This document shows, one piece after another, positions 1-10,480 of a stretch of DNA of 64,000 bases. Position 1 is the stretch's first letter. Each line of letters starts with the position of its first letter. Source of the stretch: Aporrectodea caliginosa (lineage: Eukaryota > Annelida > Clitellata > Crassiclitellata > Lumbricidae); assembly GCA_020284085.1 (NCBI GenBank), contig JACEVL010000297.1, positions 176,001-240,000 of the forward strand. Reading direction: 5' to 3'. The translations under genes were made by a program, and so were the position numbers. The notes under the pieces were generated by a model. That model was given only the letters and a program-made list of their open reading frames with translations, was not told the DNA's origin and ran no database searches.

Positions 1-87
1 ACAAAGAAAAACGTCGTCAAAGCAACACAATATATTTCTCAACAACGGACGGACGGAAGCATAGCTATTATACAGGCGTTCATGGAC

Positions 88-440
88 GAGGGTTGGAGGT
101 AGGGAGGGAGAGATGGAGGGAGGAAGAGAGTGGGAGTTGGAGGGGAATGAGGAGAGAAGGAGGGAGGGACGGAAGGGGAGTGAGAGGTGGAGGGGATTGG
201 GGAGAGGGGGTGGGAAGGGGCAGGGTAGGGGAGTGTGAGGAGAAGAAAGGAAGGTGATAAAGAAGGAAAATGAAGGGCAGTATGGGGGAGGGGTAGAGAA
301 TGGGTGGGGAGGGGTAGAATAGGGGTAGGATGGGAGAGAAAACAGGAATGGGAGGTTATGGGACGGGAAGGGGAGAAGGCAGGGGAAAGGGGTGGGAAGT
401 GGAATTGGAGGGGAAAAGTAGAGCAAGGGAAAGGGAAGTG
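88..440 (+). repeat. Polypurine (G/A-rich) low-complexity tract
   Basis: The plus strand is almost pure purine here, with many GGGAGG, GGGGAGG and GAAGG runs. The open frames across it give only proline/serine-rich or Gly/Arg/Glu-rich low-complexity translations, so it is not coding. Such a tract could adopt G-quadruplex or triplex structure, which is inference. It ends where unique-looking DNA of the gene A 5' flank begins. Confidence 0.85.
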
Positions 441-529
441 GAGAAACGAGGGAGCGCTGATTTCAATTGGCTCGGCCGAGCACGCTAAACTTAACCGTCT
501 TAGGACGGGCAAACATCTAGTACATAATA

Positions 530-859
530 TTATTGTAAACTTCTGATGTGCTTATATTAAATGTTATCTTGTCTTACGTTGAATCATGTTTGTTATGTTA
601 TCTTGCGTTCTAGCAGTTGCTGCTTTCACTGAGAGAAATAGAATCTGATCTGGTGATATTCGCAGCCATAGAATGTAAAGGTGGAAAGAAACAAAACTTT
701 GCAGCAGATAATAAAGTGCAAACTTTTCTACAACGAGCGATGAACTGTACTGTTTATTAAAGCCTCTGTGAATGTGATAGAATAATTATTATTTCAGAGT
801 GTTATTTAGTTTTATCTTTAAGACATTTGATCACCTACACCAGAACAACTCAAAGTCAT
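530..859 (+). promoter_or_regulatory. Conserved 5' flank of ZNF gene A (shared with B and C)
   Basis: This stretch aligns by eye with 12797-13050 before gene B and 27340-27690 before gene C. Shared words include ttctgatgtgctta, aaatgttatctt, aaagtgcaaactttt, gaaagcctctgtgaatgtg and tttaagacattt. It therefore belongs to the duplicated 5' region (promoter, 5' UTR or both) of the A/B/C subfamily. In gene A it is now cut off from the coding sequence by the LTR element that starts at 860. No TATA box or splice site could be assigned with confidence. Confidence 0.7.
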
Positions 860-2093
860 TGTAACGGGTCCCCCTTGCCTCTATAAGGGGAGCTTAGAGT
901 TGGATCTTACTCACGTTACTTTATTAGCTCCCTATGGAGAAGGTAGCAATGCATGTAAGGCCTATCATTATAGTTGAATTCAATGAAGACAGTCTTGAGT
1001 TTTGAATATTAATTAGTTCAACAAATGTCTGATTTAAATACAATTATATTACAATGTTGATGCTATATTTACCTATTCTAGAAAGACTAGTTATTCATTA
1101 GTTCATAGGCTACAATCCTTACTTAGAACCAGCATCATTGACTACTTAAATTTATGTTTTATAAGGCCCTAGCTAACCTCCCCAAACAACTCTGTGATGA
1201 AAAGTTATATTCACTTGAACTGTCCGCTCGTCGTGTAGTTACAGTAGATCGTCATTGATCTCCCTCTCGACTGACTTGGCTTGCTTCAGGCTGACGAAGT
1301 TCTTTTCGATGGTTCCTCTTGTCATGGCCATTCTGCTTGTAGTAATTCTTCTTGTTGAATTCAGCGTTTCTCCCAGCTTATCTCCTGGCTAGTTCTTGAT
1401 GATGATTGCGTGGCGAATCACACCAAAGTTCAGAGTTCGTATAACTCGTAAACGAAAACGTTCTACGTTTGAGTTATAAATCGCACTTTTGCGTTAGATA
1501 TCAAACCCAGTCGATCGTACGTTATCCGCCGAAACTTTCGTTAGTCCGACGAGATTTTCAACGTTCACAACACTACCGATTCAACGAAGTGTGTCGATGG
1601 ACACGTAACGTAACTTCGCTTTCTTCTGATCGTTCTCGTTACAACAAATTATCAAAATTTGCTGTAAGATCAGGAGTTTGTCTATTGAACTGACTCGATC
1701 GACTACCTTAGTCTTTGCAGTCAACAGCAACACTGAATTGATCCTTTGCGATTAATTCTGCAGTCCAGGCGTGAAGGCGGCAAACCGCGGTTCACCTAGC
1801 AGACGACAGTTCTCAACGGTCCGTATTTTAATCCAACCAATCACGTCTCGCCAACATCGTCACGGATTAACCCAGCACCACAGGTTATCCCCGAAGCCTA
1901 GCTAAATATTATTATCTATATCGCTGGTTCTGACGCTGGTTCAATTAATTAATTGAATCATTAATCCTATACACTACACAGCTTAACAATTACTGCAGCC
2001 TTACACCTTAACTGTACATGCATATATATAAGAGCGTATATTTATAGCGCTTAGCAATACGATTTGTGTGGGGTCTCAAGGACATTCGCTACA
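860..2093 (-). repeat. 3' LTR (left copy)
   Basis: The direct repeat begins TGTAACGGG and ends CATTCGCTACA in plus orientation. It matches 5555-6786 almost perfectly and is 2 bp longer near its start (a CT insertion in the C-run at about 873). A TATATATA-containing segment lies about 60-75 bp inside the minus-strand 5' edge and could serve as a promoter element. A 74-codon open frame at 1469-1693 occurs in both LTRs but has no recognisable domain and is treated as non-coding. Confidence 0.93.
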
Positions 2094-2110
2094 TAAACCC
2101 CCACAAACAA
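2094..2110 (-). other. Candidate polypurine tract
   Basis: Directly inside the 3' LTR the minus strand reads TTTGTTTGTGGGGGTTTA, a short G-rich stretch placed where plus-strand DNA synthesis would be primed. It is impure for a polypurine tract, so the assignment rests mostly on position. Confidence 0.45.
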
Positions 2111-2525
2111 AGATTTGGACACAAATCTTAAATATTAAATGTCCTATATAACTACACACAAATCTTATCATTACTTAAAGACTACCTATTCACTTACTCA
2201 TCTAATAACCTTTACTTATTCTAATCATCCTGAATATCTTATCCTATTCATTATACTTTAGACTAGAATAAACATCAATTCTACTACTAACCAATACTAA
2301 CTTAAGTAATTGTTTTAACCATCACCTTACTGCTTTACCTTATAACACTAAATTACTGACATTACTTAACTTCTATAGAGTCCTATACTCTGCCTATAGA
2401 ATATCATTCTATAACTAAATCAGCAAATTAAGTAACTTACTATTTAATCTACATTATAAACTAAACTCCTTTCTTAGATATACTTAATTATCTAAAACAT
2501 CGGATTAACATATTCGAATATCATC

Positions 2526-5153
2526 TTACTCGTCTTCACACCATCTTCCAAATGTAGAGTACCGTGATCCTCCTCTCTTCTCATTAAATCTCTGTCTCCA
2601 TTTCCAATCAGGTACATAACCATCTCTAACTCTAACTTCTCTCTCAAATCCATTGGAATTCCTCTTTAGGTTCATCCACCTTCTTCTCTTCAACGACTCC
2701 TCTTCCATTCTTTTCTCATTACCAATTTCATTAATTCGTCCTGCTATATCCACTCTTGAATAAACTCCTTTAGCCGGCCTTTGCCAGTCTAAGCATTCTC
2801 CTTTAAACTTTCTTTGATCTCCTCTCCAATTTGTAACACAAGATCTGCCACCATCTTGTTTCCAATACTTCTTATTCACCCTACTTCCGACTACATTCCT
2901 TCCTTTCTTACACCAACCAGGTTCACACTTATTCAGATAGTCTCCTCTGTACCTCACTCTATCATCCTGTCTGACTCCGCTCGTCTGTTTATTCCTCCAA
3001 TCGGATGTATAAGGTCTTCGATAACCTTTCTTACAACCGATCTTTTCACTTCTATCTCCTTCACTTCTCCTTTGATCCGAATACAACTCGGTATTACTTT
3101 TCCCGTTGCTAGTTTCCTTTTGCTTGACGCTAAGTAACTTATTTGGAGTCACTTCCAAATCAGTTGAGACTGACACGTTCAAGGGTTGTTCTGTTCGAAC
3201 CCGTTTCTCATTTAGTGCGCGTGTGTTACAACCTGCTATCTGTTCTGTCTCAGATTCAACTATTAACACACCGCCATTTTTATTTGTCGCGCTATACTGC
3301 ACGCGTCCTCCAATGACACCATCACGTCCATCCTTCTCAGCTAGACATTGCTTGTCTACCTGTCGACTATTTTTCAAGTATGGAACACTTCTACTCCCAT
3401 TACTAACAACATCACTAGTTCTGCTAGTTCTCACTGTTCCACTCATCTCAGTGCCTTCTGTCCTAGATTCTTGCCTAGTCCAATTACACAGTTTAGGTCC
3501 AATTATCAAGTCTGTCACTAGACTATCAACAACAATGGCCTGTGTTTCTCCTGTGAAACATTCACCTTCAATCTTTATTTTAGCTACAGGATACTTCTGT
3601 TTCGTTCCATTTGTGAAAACACAGGTTCTATTTTTCCCCATGTACTGATCTGGACTCACCAAATTAGTTTTCACTGCGACTCCTGTAGCTCCTGTATCAT
3701 ATAAGCACGCAGCTTTATGTCCATTGACCATCATAGTCCTAGTGAACTCGTTTTCACTACAAGCCTCCTCGCTATCACTCTGTTCCGGTTTAACGGCACA
3801 ATACAATATTGCCATTTCTTTATTCTCATCTTCTTCTTCTTCGCATCTCATCATCGCTACCTGATGTGTTCTCAGCTGTCTACTACCCTTATCGCATTGT
3901 GCTATGCGATGGCCTAAAGATCCACACCGGAAACACCCTGTTTGTCTATTTTCTCCATTATTTCTTTCTTTCTTATTCTCGTTGAAGTTCCAACCACTTC
4001 TGAACGGGTTTCTGTCTTTATATTCGCGCTGCTCCTTGCTTCTCTCCGGTTTTGCAATCGGGCTACTCCTGTCCGTATGTTCAAACTCTCTACCATGATA
4101 CTTACTATCTTTATCCTTGTTCTTGCCACTATGTACCCATTTTCTTTCATCTGACTCACGAGCATCGAGAAAATTCTGGGCCTGCTTTAGCATTTCACTA
4201 AGCCTCAACTTCCCTTTTTCTTTCAAGAACTTTCTCATCTCATTGTCACAATTGATGAAAAACTGATCTCTCAGAATGAGAGTTTCTAATCCTTCATAGC
4301 CTTCACCAATTTCTGCCATCTGTAACCATTGCCTAAGATACCTCCTAAGTCGTTCAACATACTGTGAAACCGTTTCATCTTCATCTCTAGAAGATTTCTT
4401 AAATTTCTTCCGATATCCACCCTCAGTCAACTTAAATCTCCTGAGTAATTCATCTTTCAACTTCTCATAATTTTGGGCATCCTCTGCTTCCATTCGCTGG
4501 TACACTTCCAGGGCTTTACCCTCAAGGAATCGAGTAAGTGTCAACGCCCACATATTCTCTGCTACGTTATACGCAGTGCACGTTCTCTCAAACCTTAAGA
4601 GATAGGCGTCTAAACAATCCTTATCTTCTCTAAATACTGGCATTTTTATGTTCTTGGCATTATTATTATTTCGTCCAGTATTATCCCAATCTCCTCCGTT
4701 CCCAAGTACGTCACCTCTGTTTCTTTGCTGAGCATTATACTCCGTCCTCAATTCTAATTCTCTTAGTTTTATCTGTTTCTGGTTTTCCATTTCTAACCGC
4801 TTCAGTTCATCCTGACGCTTTTGTTCCTCAACTTGGTCTAATCTTTTCCTTTCTTCAAGCTCTTCTGAACGTCGCTTTTCTTCCCTATCGAGCTCTTCCA
4901 TACGCCTCTTAGCTTCAAGCTCTTCTGTACGCTTCCTAGCTTCAAGCTCTTCTGTACGACGCTTCTCTTCAAGCTCTTCTGTACGCTTCCTAGCTTCAAG
5001 CTCTTCTGTACGCTTCCTAGCTTCAAGCTCTTCTAAACGTCGTTTTTCCTCTTTGGCTTCTGCTTGCCTTTCTTTTACAAATTCCCTGAGTTCACTATTT
5101 TCGAAACCCAGTTCCTGTCCGATTTTCATCCATTTCTGATATTCTGCGGACAT
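2526..5153 (-). CDS. Retrotransposon Gag-protease polyprotein, 875 aa
   Basis: This is the structural polyprotein of the LTR element. Residues 1-35 are an N-terminal helix-like segment. Residues about 36-135 are a highly charged coiled coil built from near-repeats of RTEELEARK. Residues about 170-335 look like a capsid region (MPVFRED, then LTRFLEGKALEVYQ, then the VSQYVERLRRYLRQW region). A CCHC zinc knuckle with CX2CX4HX4C spacing lies at about 407-420. A retropepsin-like Asp-Thr-Gly-Ala motif is at about 486, with the partner DLIIG near 548. The last 320 residues are basic and low in recognisable motifs, and no YxDD reverse transcriptase or integrase follows. The frame is intact, which fits a recent insertion. 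The start is the first Met, 5' of the coiled coil and about 400 bp inside the 5' LTR. Confidence 0.9.
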   Translation of the reverse strand: MSAEYQKWMKIGQELGFENSELREFVKERQAEAKEEKRRLEELEARKRTEELEARKRTEELEEKRRTEELEARKRTEELEAKRRMEELDREEKRRSEELEERKRLDQVEEQKRQDELKRLEMENQKQIKLRELELRTEYNAQQRNRGDVLGNGGDWDNTGRNNNNAKNIKMPVFREDKDCLDAYLLRFERTCTAYNVAENMWALTLTRFLEGKALEVYQRMEAEDAQNYEKLKDELLRRFKLTEGGYRKKFKKSSRDEDETVSQYVERLRRYLRQWLQMAEIGEGYEGLETLILRDQFFINCDNEMRKFLKEKGKLRLSEMLKQAQNFLDARESDERKWVHSGKNKDKDSKYHGREFEHTDRSSPIAKPERSKEQREYKDRNPFRSGWNFNENKKERNNGENRQTGCFRCGSLGHRIAQCDKGSRQLRTHQVAMMRCEEEEDENKEMAILYCAVKPEQSDSEEACSENEFTRTMMVNGHKAACLYDTGATGVAVKTNLVSPDQYMGKNRTCVFTNGTKQKYPVAKIKIEGECFTGETQAIVVDSLVTDLIIGPKLCNWTRQESRTEGTEMSGTVRTSRTSDVVSNGSRSVPYLKNSRQVDKQCLAEKDGRDGVIGGRVQYSATNKNGGVLIVESETEQIAGCNTRALNEKRVRTEQPLNVSVSTDLEVTPNKLLSVKQKETSNGKSNTELYSDQRRSEGDRSEKIGCKKGYRRPYTSDWRNKQTSGVRQDDRVRYRGDYLNKCEPGWCKKGRNVVGSRVNKKYWKQDGGRSCVTNWRGDQRKFKGECLDWQRPAKGVYSRVDIAGRINEIGNEKRMEEESLKRRRWMNLKRNSNGFEREVRVRDGYVPDWKWRQRFNEKRGGSRYSTFGRWCEDE

Positions 5154-5302
5154 CTTGCGTAATTTTCACTATAGGCACTGCTGGCGCTATATGAAAAATC
5201 TCAGCCTTGCGCTGATAAATTTCCTTAAGGCTATAAATAGTTGTATAACCTTGACCCAACCTCGCTTTCGCCGCTAATTACCTATAGCGTTCAACACTCT
5301 CG

Positions 5303-5417
5303 GTATGCAGTTGACCTGACCTCACCGAACTGACGTCACTATTACGTCGTGACTACACTTTCAATATGCAGTTGACCTGACCTCACCGAACTGACGTCAC
5401 TAGTACGTCGTGACTAC
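5303..5417. repeat. Two tandem leader repeats with TGACGTCA sites
   Basis: In the leader between the 5' LTR and gag, a unit of about 62 bp occurs twice: tatgcagttgacctgacctc followed by an ACTGACGTCACT word and a TACGTCGTGACTAC word. Each copy contains a TGACGTCA palindrome, the consensus of CREB/ATF-type sites. The repeats are clear, but a regulatory role is inference. Confidence 0.7.
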
Positions 5418-5536
5418 TAATAAGCTAATCAGACGACAACAAGAAATTGCAAATGGCTGCCACGTGAGTTGAATTCGATTTCAATCTCAAAATTAATTAA
5501 GCTCGTGTCTATTCTATCTGTCTAATTCTATCCCGG

Positions 5537-5550
5537 ACGAAATGCCACCA
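5537..5550 (-). other. Candidate primer-binding site
   Basis: Four bases inside the 5' LTR, the minus strand reads TGGTGGCATTTCGT. It begins TGG as expected for pairing with a tRNA 3' CCA end. The matching tRNA could not be identified by eye, so this is a positional call. Confidence 0.5.
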
Positions 5551-5554
5551 CTCA

Positions 5555-6786
5555 TGTAACGGGTCCCCTGCCTCTATAAGGGGAGCTTAGAGTTGGATCT
5601 TACTCACGTTACTTTATTAGCTCCCTATGGAGAAGGTAGCAATGCATGTAAGGCCTATCATTATAGTTGAATTCAATGAAGACAGTCTTGAGTTTTGAAT
5701 ATTAATTAGTTCAACAAATGTCTGATTTAAATACAATTATATTACAATGTTGATGCTATATTTACCTATTCTAGAAAGACTAGTTATTCATTAGTTCATA
5801 GGCTACAATCCTTACTTAGAACCAGCATCATTGACTACTTAAATTTATGTTTTATAAGGCCCTAGCTAACCTCCCCAAACAACTCTGTGATGAAAAGTTA
5901 TATTCACTTGAACTGTCCGCTCGTCGTGTAGTTACAGTAGATCGTCATTGATCTCCCTCTCGACTGACTTGGCTTGCTTCAGGCTGACGAAGTTCTTTTC
6001 GATGGTTCCTCTTGTCATGGCCATTCTGCTTGTAGTAATTCTTCTTGTTGAATTCAGCGTTTCTCCCAGCTTATCTCCTGGCTAGTTCTTGATGATGATT
6101 GCGTGGCGAATCACACCAAAGTTCAGAGTTCGTATAACTCGTAAACGAAAACGTTCTACGTTTGAGTTATAAATCGCACTTTTGCGTTAGATATCAAACC
6201 CAGTCGATCGTACGTTATCCGCCGAAACTTTCGTTTGTCCGACGAGATTTTCAACGTTCACAACACTACCGATTCAACGAAGTGTGTCGATGGACACGTA
6301 ACGTAACTTCGCTTTCTTCTGATCGTTCTCGTTACAACAAATTATCAAAATTTGCTGTAAGATCAGGAGTTTGTCTATTGAACTGACACGATCGACTACC
6401 TTAGTCTTTGCAGTCAACAGCAACACTGAATTGATCCTTTGCGATTAATTCTGCAGTCCAGGCGTGAAGGCGGCAAACCGCGGTTCACCTAGCAGACGAC
6501 AGTTCTCAACGGTCCGTATTTTAATCCAACCAATCACGTCTCGCCAACATCGTCACGGATTAACCCAGCACCACAGGTTATCCCCGAAGCCTAGCTAAAT
6601 ATTATTATCTATATCGCTGGTTCTGACGCTGGTTCAATTAATTAATTGAATCATTAATCCTATACACTACACAGCTTAACAATTACTGCAGCCTTACACC
6701 TTAACTGTACATGCATATATATAAGAGCGTATATTTATAGTGCTTAGCAATACGATTTGTGTGGGGTCTCAAGGACATTCGCTACA
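5555..6786 (-). repeat. 5' LTR (right copy)
   Basis: This is the second copy of the LTR, starting TGTAACGGG and ending GCTACA, immediately followed by the TSD GTCAT at 6787-6791. It would promote minus-strand transcription of the element. Its outer edge is 33 bp from the gene A start codon, so it is also placed to influence gene A. Confidence 0.93.
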
Positions 6787-6819
6787 GTCATCTCAGTAAT
6801 GTTTTGAAGTCTGTGTGAA

Positions 6820-8538
6820 ATGAATGAAGAAAAAGGTTTGTGTCAGTCAGGACCAACGAATGAATGCAATCGAAACAATAAAAGAAGCCGTAAAACAACA
6901 GGTGCAGTTGATAAACCATTCTTATGTGAATGTTGTGGAAAAACGTTTTCACACAGTCTTAACCTAAAATTCCACAAAAGAATTCACACTGGAGAAACGC
7001 CATATGAATGCCAAGATTGTGACAAAGCATTTTTATATGATGTAAGTTTGAAGTGTCACATGAGAATTGAAGCACGACACAATAATAAATTGAAACACGT
7101 TAGAGATCGCGGTGGAGAATTATGCAAAGATGAGAAACCAATCAAACAGTTCAGATGCGAAGTTTGTGGTTCAAAATTTCAAAAGAGCGCCAGATTGAAA
7201 CGCCACACATGGAGAGTCCACACGGGAGAAAAGCGGCATGTATGCGAATTTTGCGGCAAAGCATTTGGAAGGCATTGTGGTCTACAGATGCACAAAGATG
7301 GACAGAAATTAGATAAACCTCTTCAATGCGATTTATGTGGCAATGCATTTGGAAGTCGTTGTGGTCTAAAGAGCCATAAACTAACTCATGCAGAAGACAA
7401 GCCATACAAATGCCAGTTTTGTCAAGAAACATTTAGAAGTGCTTTTGTTCTAAATCAGCATGCACGAATTCATACAAGGAAAAATAGATACAAATGTGAA
7501 TATTGTGTCAAAACATTTGAATCATCTAACAGTTTGATTAGACATGTAATAACCCATACTAGAGAAAAATTATGGGAATGTAATGTATGTGAGAAACGTC
7601 TTGGTAGTGTTTTTTCTCTGAGCCAACATCTTCAAATACATACTGGAGGCAAACCAGTCAAATGCAATTTATGTCAGAAAACATTTGCAAGGAGTTATAA
7701 TTTAAAAATACACACAAGAACCCATACAGGAGAACGCCCATACAAATGTGAATATTATGTCAACACATTTGCTTCATCCCGTAGTTTGATTAACCATCTG
7801 ATGACCCATACCGGAGAAAAACTATTCGAATGCAATGTATGTGAGAAAAGTCTTGGTAGTGTTTTTTCTCTGAGCCAACATCTTCGCATGCATACTGGAG
7901 ACAAACCATTCAAATGCAATTTATGTCAGAAAGCATTTACATGGAATCATTGTCTCAAACTACACACAAGGACCCACACAGGAGAACGACCATACAAATG
8001 TCAACTTTGTCACAGATCGTTTATTTCTCGTGATAGCTTAAATTATCATCAAAGTACCCACACTCATTACCAACCATACAAATGTCAACTTTGTCACAAA
8101 TCGTTTCGATTGATTACTCTTTTGAATAACCACTTAACGACACACATAGTCGAGAGAATACACAACCGTGAAATGAGTCATCAGAGTTTTGTACTAAGCG
8201 GTGTACTGAAAAATCATTTGACAACTCATTTGGGATTTAAGCCACTCGCAAGTGGACTATTCCACAGAGAACATGGAATGGGTGACCATTTGCTGAATAA
8301 TGTTGATGTTGAATCAAATGCAGGAGAAACACAATGTCTGGAAGAATTTCGAAATCAAACAACATCTGTTTCTGAAATTGAGCCTTTCCCAGTGAAACCA
8401 TGTGGATGTGGTATCTGTAATAAAATGTTTGAAATGGAAAAAGAATTTAGGGAGCACTGCTATCAGTTTTGCTATTGCCCAGTGGACATGGACTTAGTGT
8501 TTGCAGTTCAGCACCGATCCACAGTTCTTCATAAATAA
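6820..8538 (+). CDS. ZNF gene A: C2H2 zinc-finger protein, 572 aa
   Basis: The product is a probable DNA-binding nuclear protein. After the family N-terminus (MNEEKGLCQSG) come about 14 fingers from residue 35 to 445, mostly of the form CX2CX12HX3H with TGE-type linkers. Several are damaged: finger 4 lacks its last His, finger 10 has CEYY in place of CX2C, and a last unit near 448 has lost its Cys pair. Fingers 7-9 and 10-12 are near copies, so a three-finger block has duplicated. The C-terminus carries the family module CGICNKMFEMEKEFREHC...C followed by PVDMDLVF. No KRAB, SCAN or BTB domain is visible. The start is fixed by alignment with paralogues B and C. An LTR element lies 33 bp upstream and interrupts the ancestral 5' region. 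Confidence 0.92.
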   Translation: MNEEKGLCQSGPTNECNRNNKRSRKTTGAVDKPFLCECCGKTFSHSLNLKFHKRIHTGETPYECQDCDKAFLYDVSLKCHMRIEARHNNKLKHVRDRGGELCKDEKPIKQFRCEVCGSKFQKSARLKRHTWRVHTGEKRHVCEFCGKAFGRHCGLQMHKDGQKLDKPLQCDLCGNAFGSRCGLKSHKLTHAEDKPYKCQFCQETFRSAFVLNQHARIHTRKNRYKCEYCVKTFESSNSLIRHVITHTREKLWECNVCEKRLGSVFSLSQHLQIHTGGKPVKCNLCQKTFARSYNLKIHTRTHTGERPYKCEYYVNTFASSRSLINHLMTHTGEKLFECNVCEKSLGSVFSLSQHLRMHTGDKPFKCNLCQKAFTWNHCLKLHTRTHTGERPYKCQLCHRSFISRDSLNYHQSTHTHYQPYKCQLCHKSFRLITLLNNHLTTHIVERIHNREMSHQSFVLSGVLKNHLTTHLGFKPLASGLFHREHGMGDHLLNNVDVESNAGETQCLEEFRNQTTSVSEIEPFPVKPCGCGICNKMFEMEKEFREHCYQFCYCPVDMDLVFAVQHRSTVLHK

Positions 8539-9250
8539 AAATTTGACAAACCTCTTTATAGCATGGCTGTTATAAGACAAATGTGGGTGGTGTGTGGATT
8601 TTAAGTTTAGTCCAGGTCATCTTTATCGGGCGGTTCTTGATATGACCACAACAGTGTGTTTTAAGTTCAGTTTTGGTGTGGAAAGTTTTTTCTTACGATT
8701 TTTGTGTTTAGTTCTGAACTTTTATGTTTTATTAAATTACACGGACACTGTTGTTATTTCGTTATTGCTTTATTCTGTTTTTGACATCGGATACATTTAA
8801 AATTTATAAAATCTTCTTCCTAATTGGAAAACTTTAGCATACTAAAATAAATGGCAATTGCTATATAATCCTTTATGTGGCCTGAGGACCCGTTTGCAAA
8901 ATGGTGCTTGGGAGTTTCTCACTTCCACTTAGTCAGAGAGTCCCTAGACATGAAAAATCACCGAGGTGCTTGTCGGCAATGACGCCCCGAATGACGATAT
9001 AGCCAAATCCAATATGGCCGCCGTCGGCCATATTACAAAATTCAACTTTTTTGTTTCTTACAGTATATGCACGTGTAATACCTCTAATGTTACTTATTTC
9101 GGTATGTAGAATTCATTTCTGATATTGTTTTCGTCATTCGGGGTCATCTTTTCCTTCAAAGGTCATGGTCAAGGACATTTTGTTTCATCAACGATGTCGA
9201 TTATGATTTGGCCGAATGTAGCAGTAGAAACAGGTGTAATATCTCTAATT
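8539..9250 (+). other. 3' flank of gene A, duplicated at gene B
   Basis: AATAAA overlaps the stop codon (8534-8539) and another occurs near 8845. The stretch aligns with 14874-15590 after gene B and, for its first part, with 29257-29480 after gene C. It therefore includes the 3' UTR plus more distal DNA copied with A and B. It contains the palindrome-rich text aatatggccgccgtcggcc at about 9010-9035. Confidence 0.7.
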
Positions 9251-9451
9251 TTACTGATTTCGGTATGTAGAATTCATTTCTGATATTGTTTTCGTCATTC
9301 GGGGTCATCTTTGCCTTCAAAGGTCAAGGTCAGGGACATAATTTTTTACCTCAACGAATTCTTACTTGGCCGAATGTAGCCGTAGAAACAGATGTAATAA
9401 TATTACATATTACCCTGGGCAAGTCCTTCACTCGCAATTGCTAGTCAGTAG

Positions 9452-9566
<115 letters not shown>

Positions 9567-9714
9567 ATATATATATATATTACATCTACATAGATATATA
9601 TAATATGTTAGAATTGGGACTCCTCTTGCGGCCAATCCTGATATTTTATGTTGAAATGTTATGTGATTTTATTTGACATGGCTTCAATAAAAGAGTTTTG
9701 ATTGATTGATTTTG

Positions 9715-9718
<4 letters not shown>

Positions 9719-9803
<85 letters not shown>
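9719..9803. repeat. (TA)n microsatellite
   Basis: A pure TA dinucleotide run of about 85 bp. It is preceded by ttgattgattgatt and an AATAAA at 9687, which together look like the 3' tail of a non-LTR retrotransposon or SINE. Confidence 0.97.
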
Positions 9804-9805
<2 letters not shown>

Positions 9806-10034
9806 CATATCGTTTCATATGTTAGCAAATGTTATCGTAACATTAGAGATATTATCTAATGTAACAATAGATATTATCTTTATTTCGGTGTGTAGAATTG
9901 ATTTCTGATATTGTTTTCATTATTCGAGGTCATCTTTAGCTTCAAAGGTAATGGTCAATTATATTATTTTGGTTTAATCAACGATTTTGGTTGTAACTTG
10001 GCCGAATGTAAATTTCTATGTGTTGCTGCCCCCT

Positions 10035-10480
10035 TACTGTGACCATATGCACACAAAATTCGGTTTGTTATTACTACTATAGAAGAGTCTGTTGCTAATC
10101 TTCTCAAGCGTTTGCGTGATGTTTTTAAGTTTCTCAAGTTGGGCGGGCTTTGATTGAACCCGGCTAAGAGTGCCTCCCTCCGGATAGACATTGATGGGAA
10201 GGCTAAACTGTGGGTGGTAAGCCCCTCGCCGATCGTGACTATCAGTGGCGAGTCGGTCATGTTGCTCAACATAACGCAAACGTATAAATACCTGGGACTG
10301 CAGGCCGGACCACTCAGTTGGAGGAAGACCCACGAGGACTTCCTCACAGTGGGACTGGACCGGTTAGCACGTGCCCCACTAAAGCCTCAGCAGCGCATGT
10401 TCCTATAGCGTTGCCATATTGTTGCCGAAATTGTATCACGAACTAGTTTTCGCAGAGAAGACAGCCAAGTCTTTGGAATT
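10035..10480 (+). pseudogene. R2-clade-like non-LTR retrotransposon reverse transcriptase, dead fragment
   Basis: The translation carries the distal palm and thumb of an R2-type reverse transcriptase. A degenerate box YAHK stands where YADD is expected (about 10048), followed by LNPAKSASLRI, then TYKYLGLQ near 10284, then LARAPLKPQQRMFL at 10365-10407. LYHELVFAEKTAK follows in another frame to about 10475. There is an in-frame TGA between GGL and LNPAK and a frameshift after QQRMFL, so it is inactive. LNP..K, YKYLG and RAPLKPQQR are hallmarks of the R2 clade. R2 normally sits in 28S rDNA, but no rDNA is seen here. Confidence 0.75.

Larger units (their letters stand above)
860..6786 (-). mobile_element. 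Non-autonomous LTR retrotransposon (gag-protease only), recent insertion
   Basis: Two direct repeats of 1234 and 1232 bp flank a 3461-bp interior. The element has TG...CA termini and a perfect 5-bp target duplication, GTCAT at 855-859 and 6787-6791. The coding sense is minus, so the 5' LTR is the right-hand copy. The interior holds one long ORF (Gag with a zinc knuckle and a DTG protease) and no reverse transcriptase, RNase H or integrase frame, so it must be mobilised in trans. By eye the LTRs differ at about three substitutions and one 2-bp indel, which indicates a young insertion. A Ty3/Gypsy-like relationship is likely from the Gag style but is not proven. The element sits 33 bp before the gene A start codon. 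Confidence 0.93.

Noticed and set aside
39..546. Open frames of 157 and 80 codons over the purine-rich tract
   Set aside because: Translations are low-complexity Pro/Ser or Gly/Arg/Glu text caused by base composition, with no domain.
1469..6386. 74-codon ORF repeated in both LTRs (1469-1693 and 6162-6386)
   Set aside because: It is duplicated only because it lies in the LTR. It is short, on the antisense strand of the element, and has no recognisable motif.
6820..8538. Minus-strand frames inside ZNF genes, such as 7151-7432 and similar ones in the other genes
   Set aside because: They are antisense shadows of finger repeats. The repetitive codon pattern keeps the opposite strand open.
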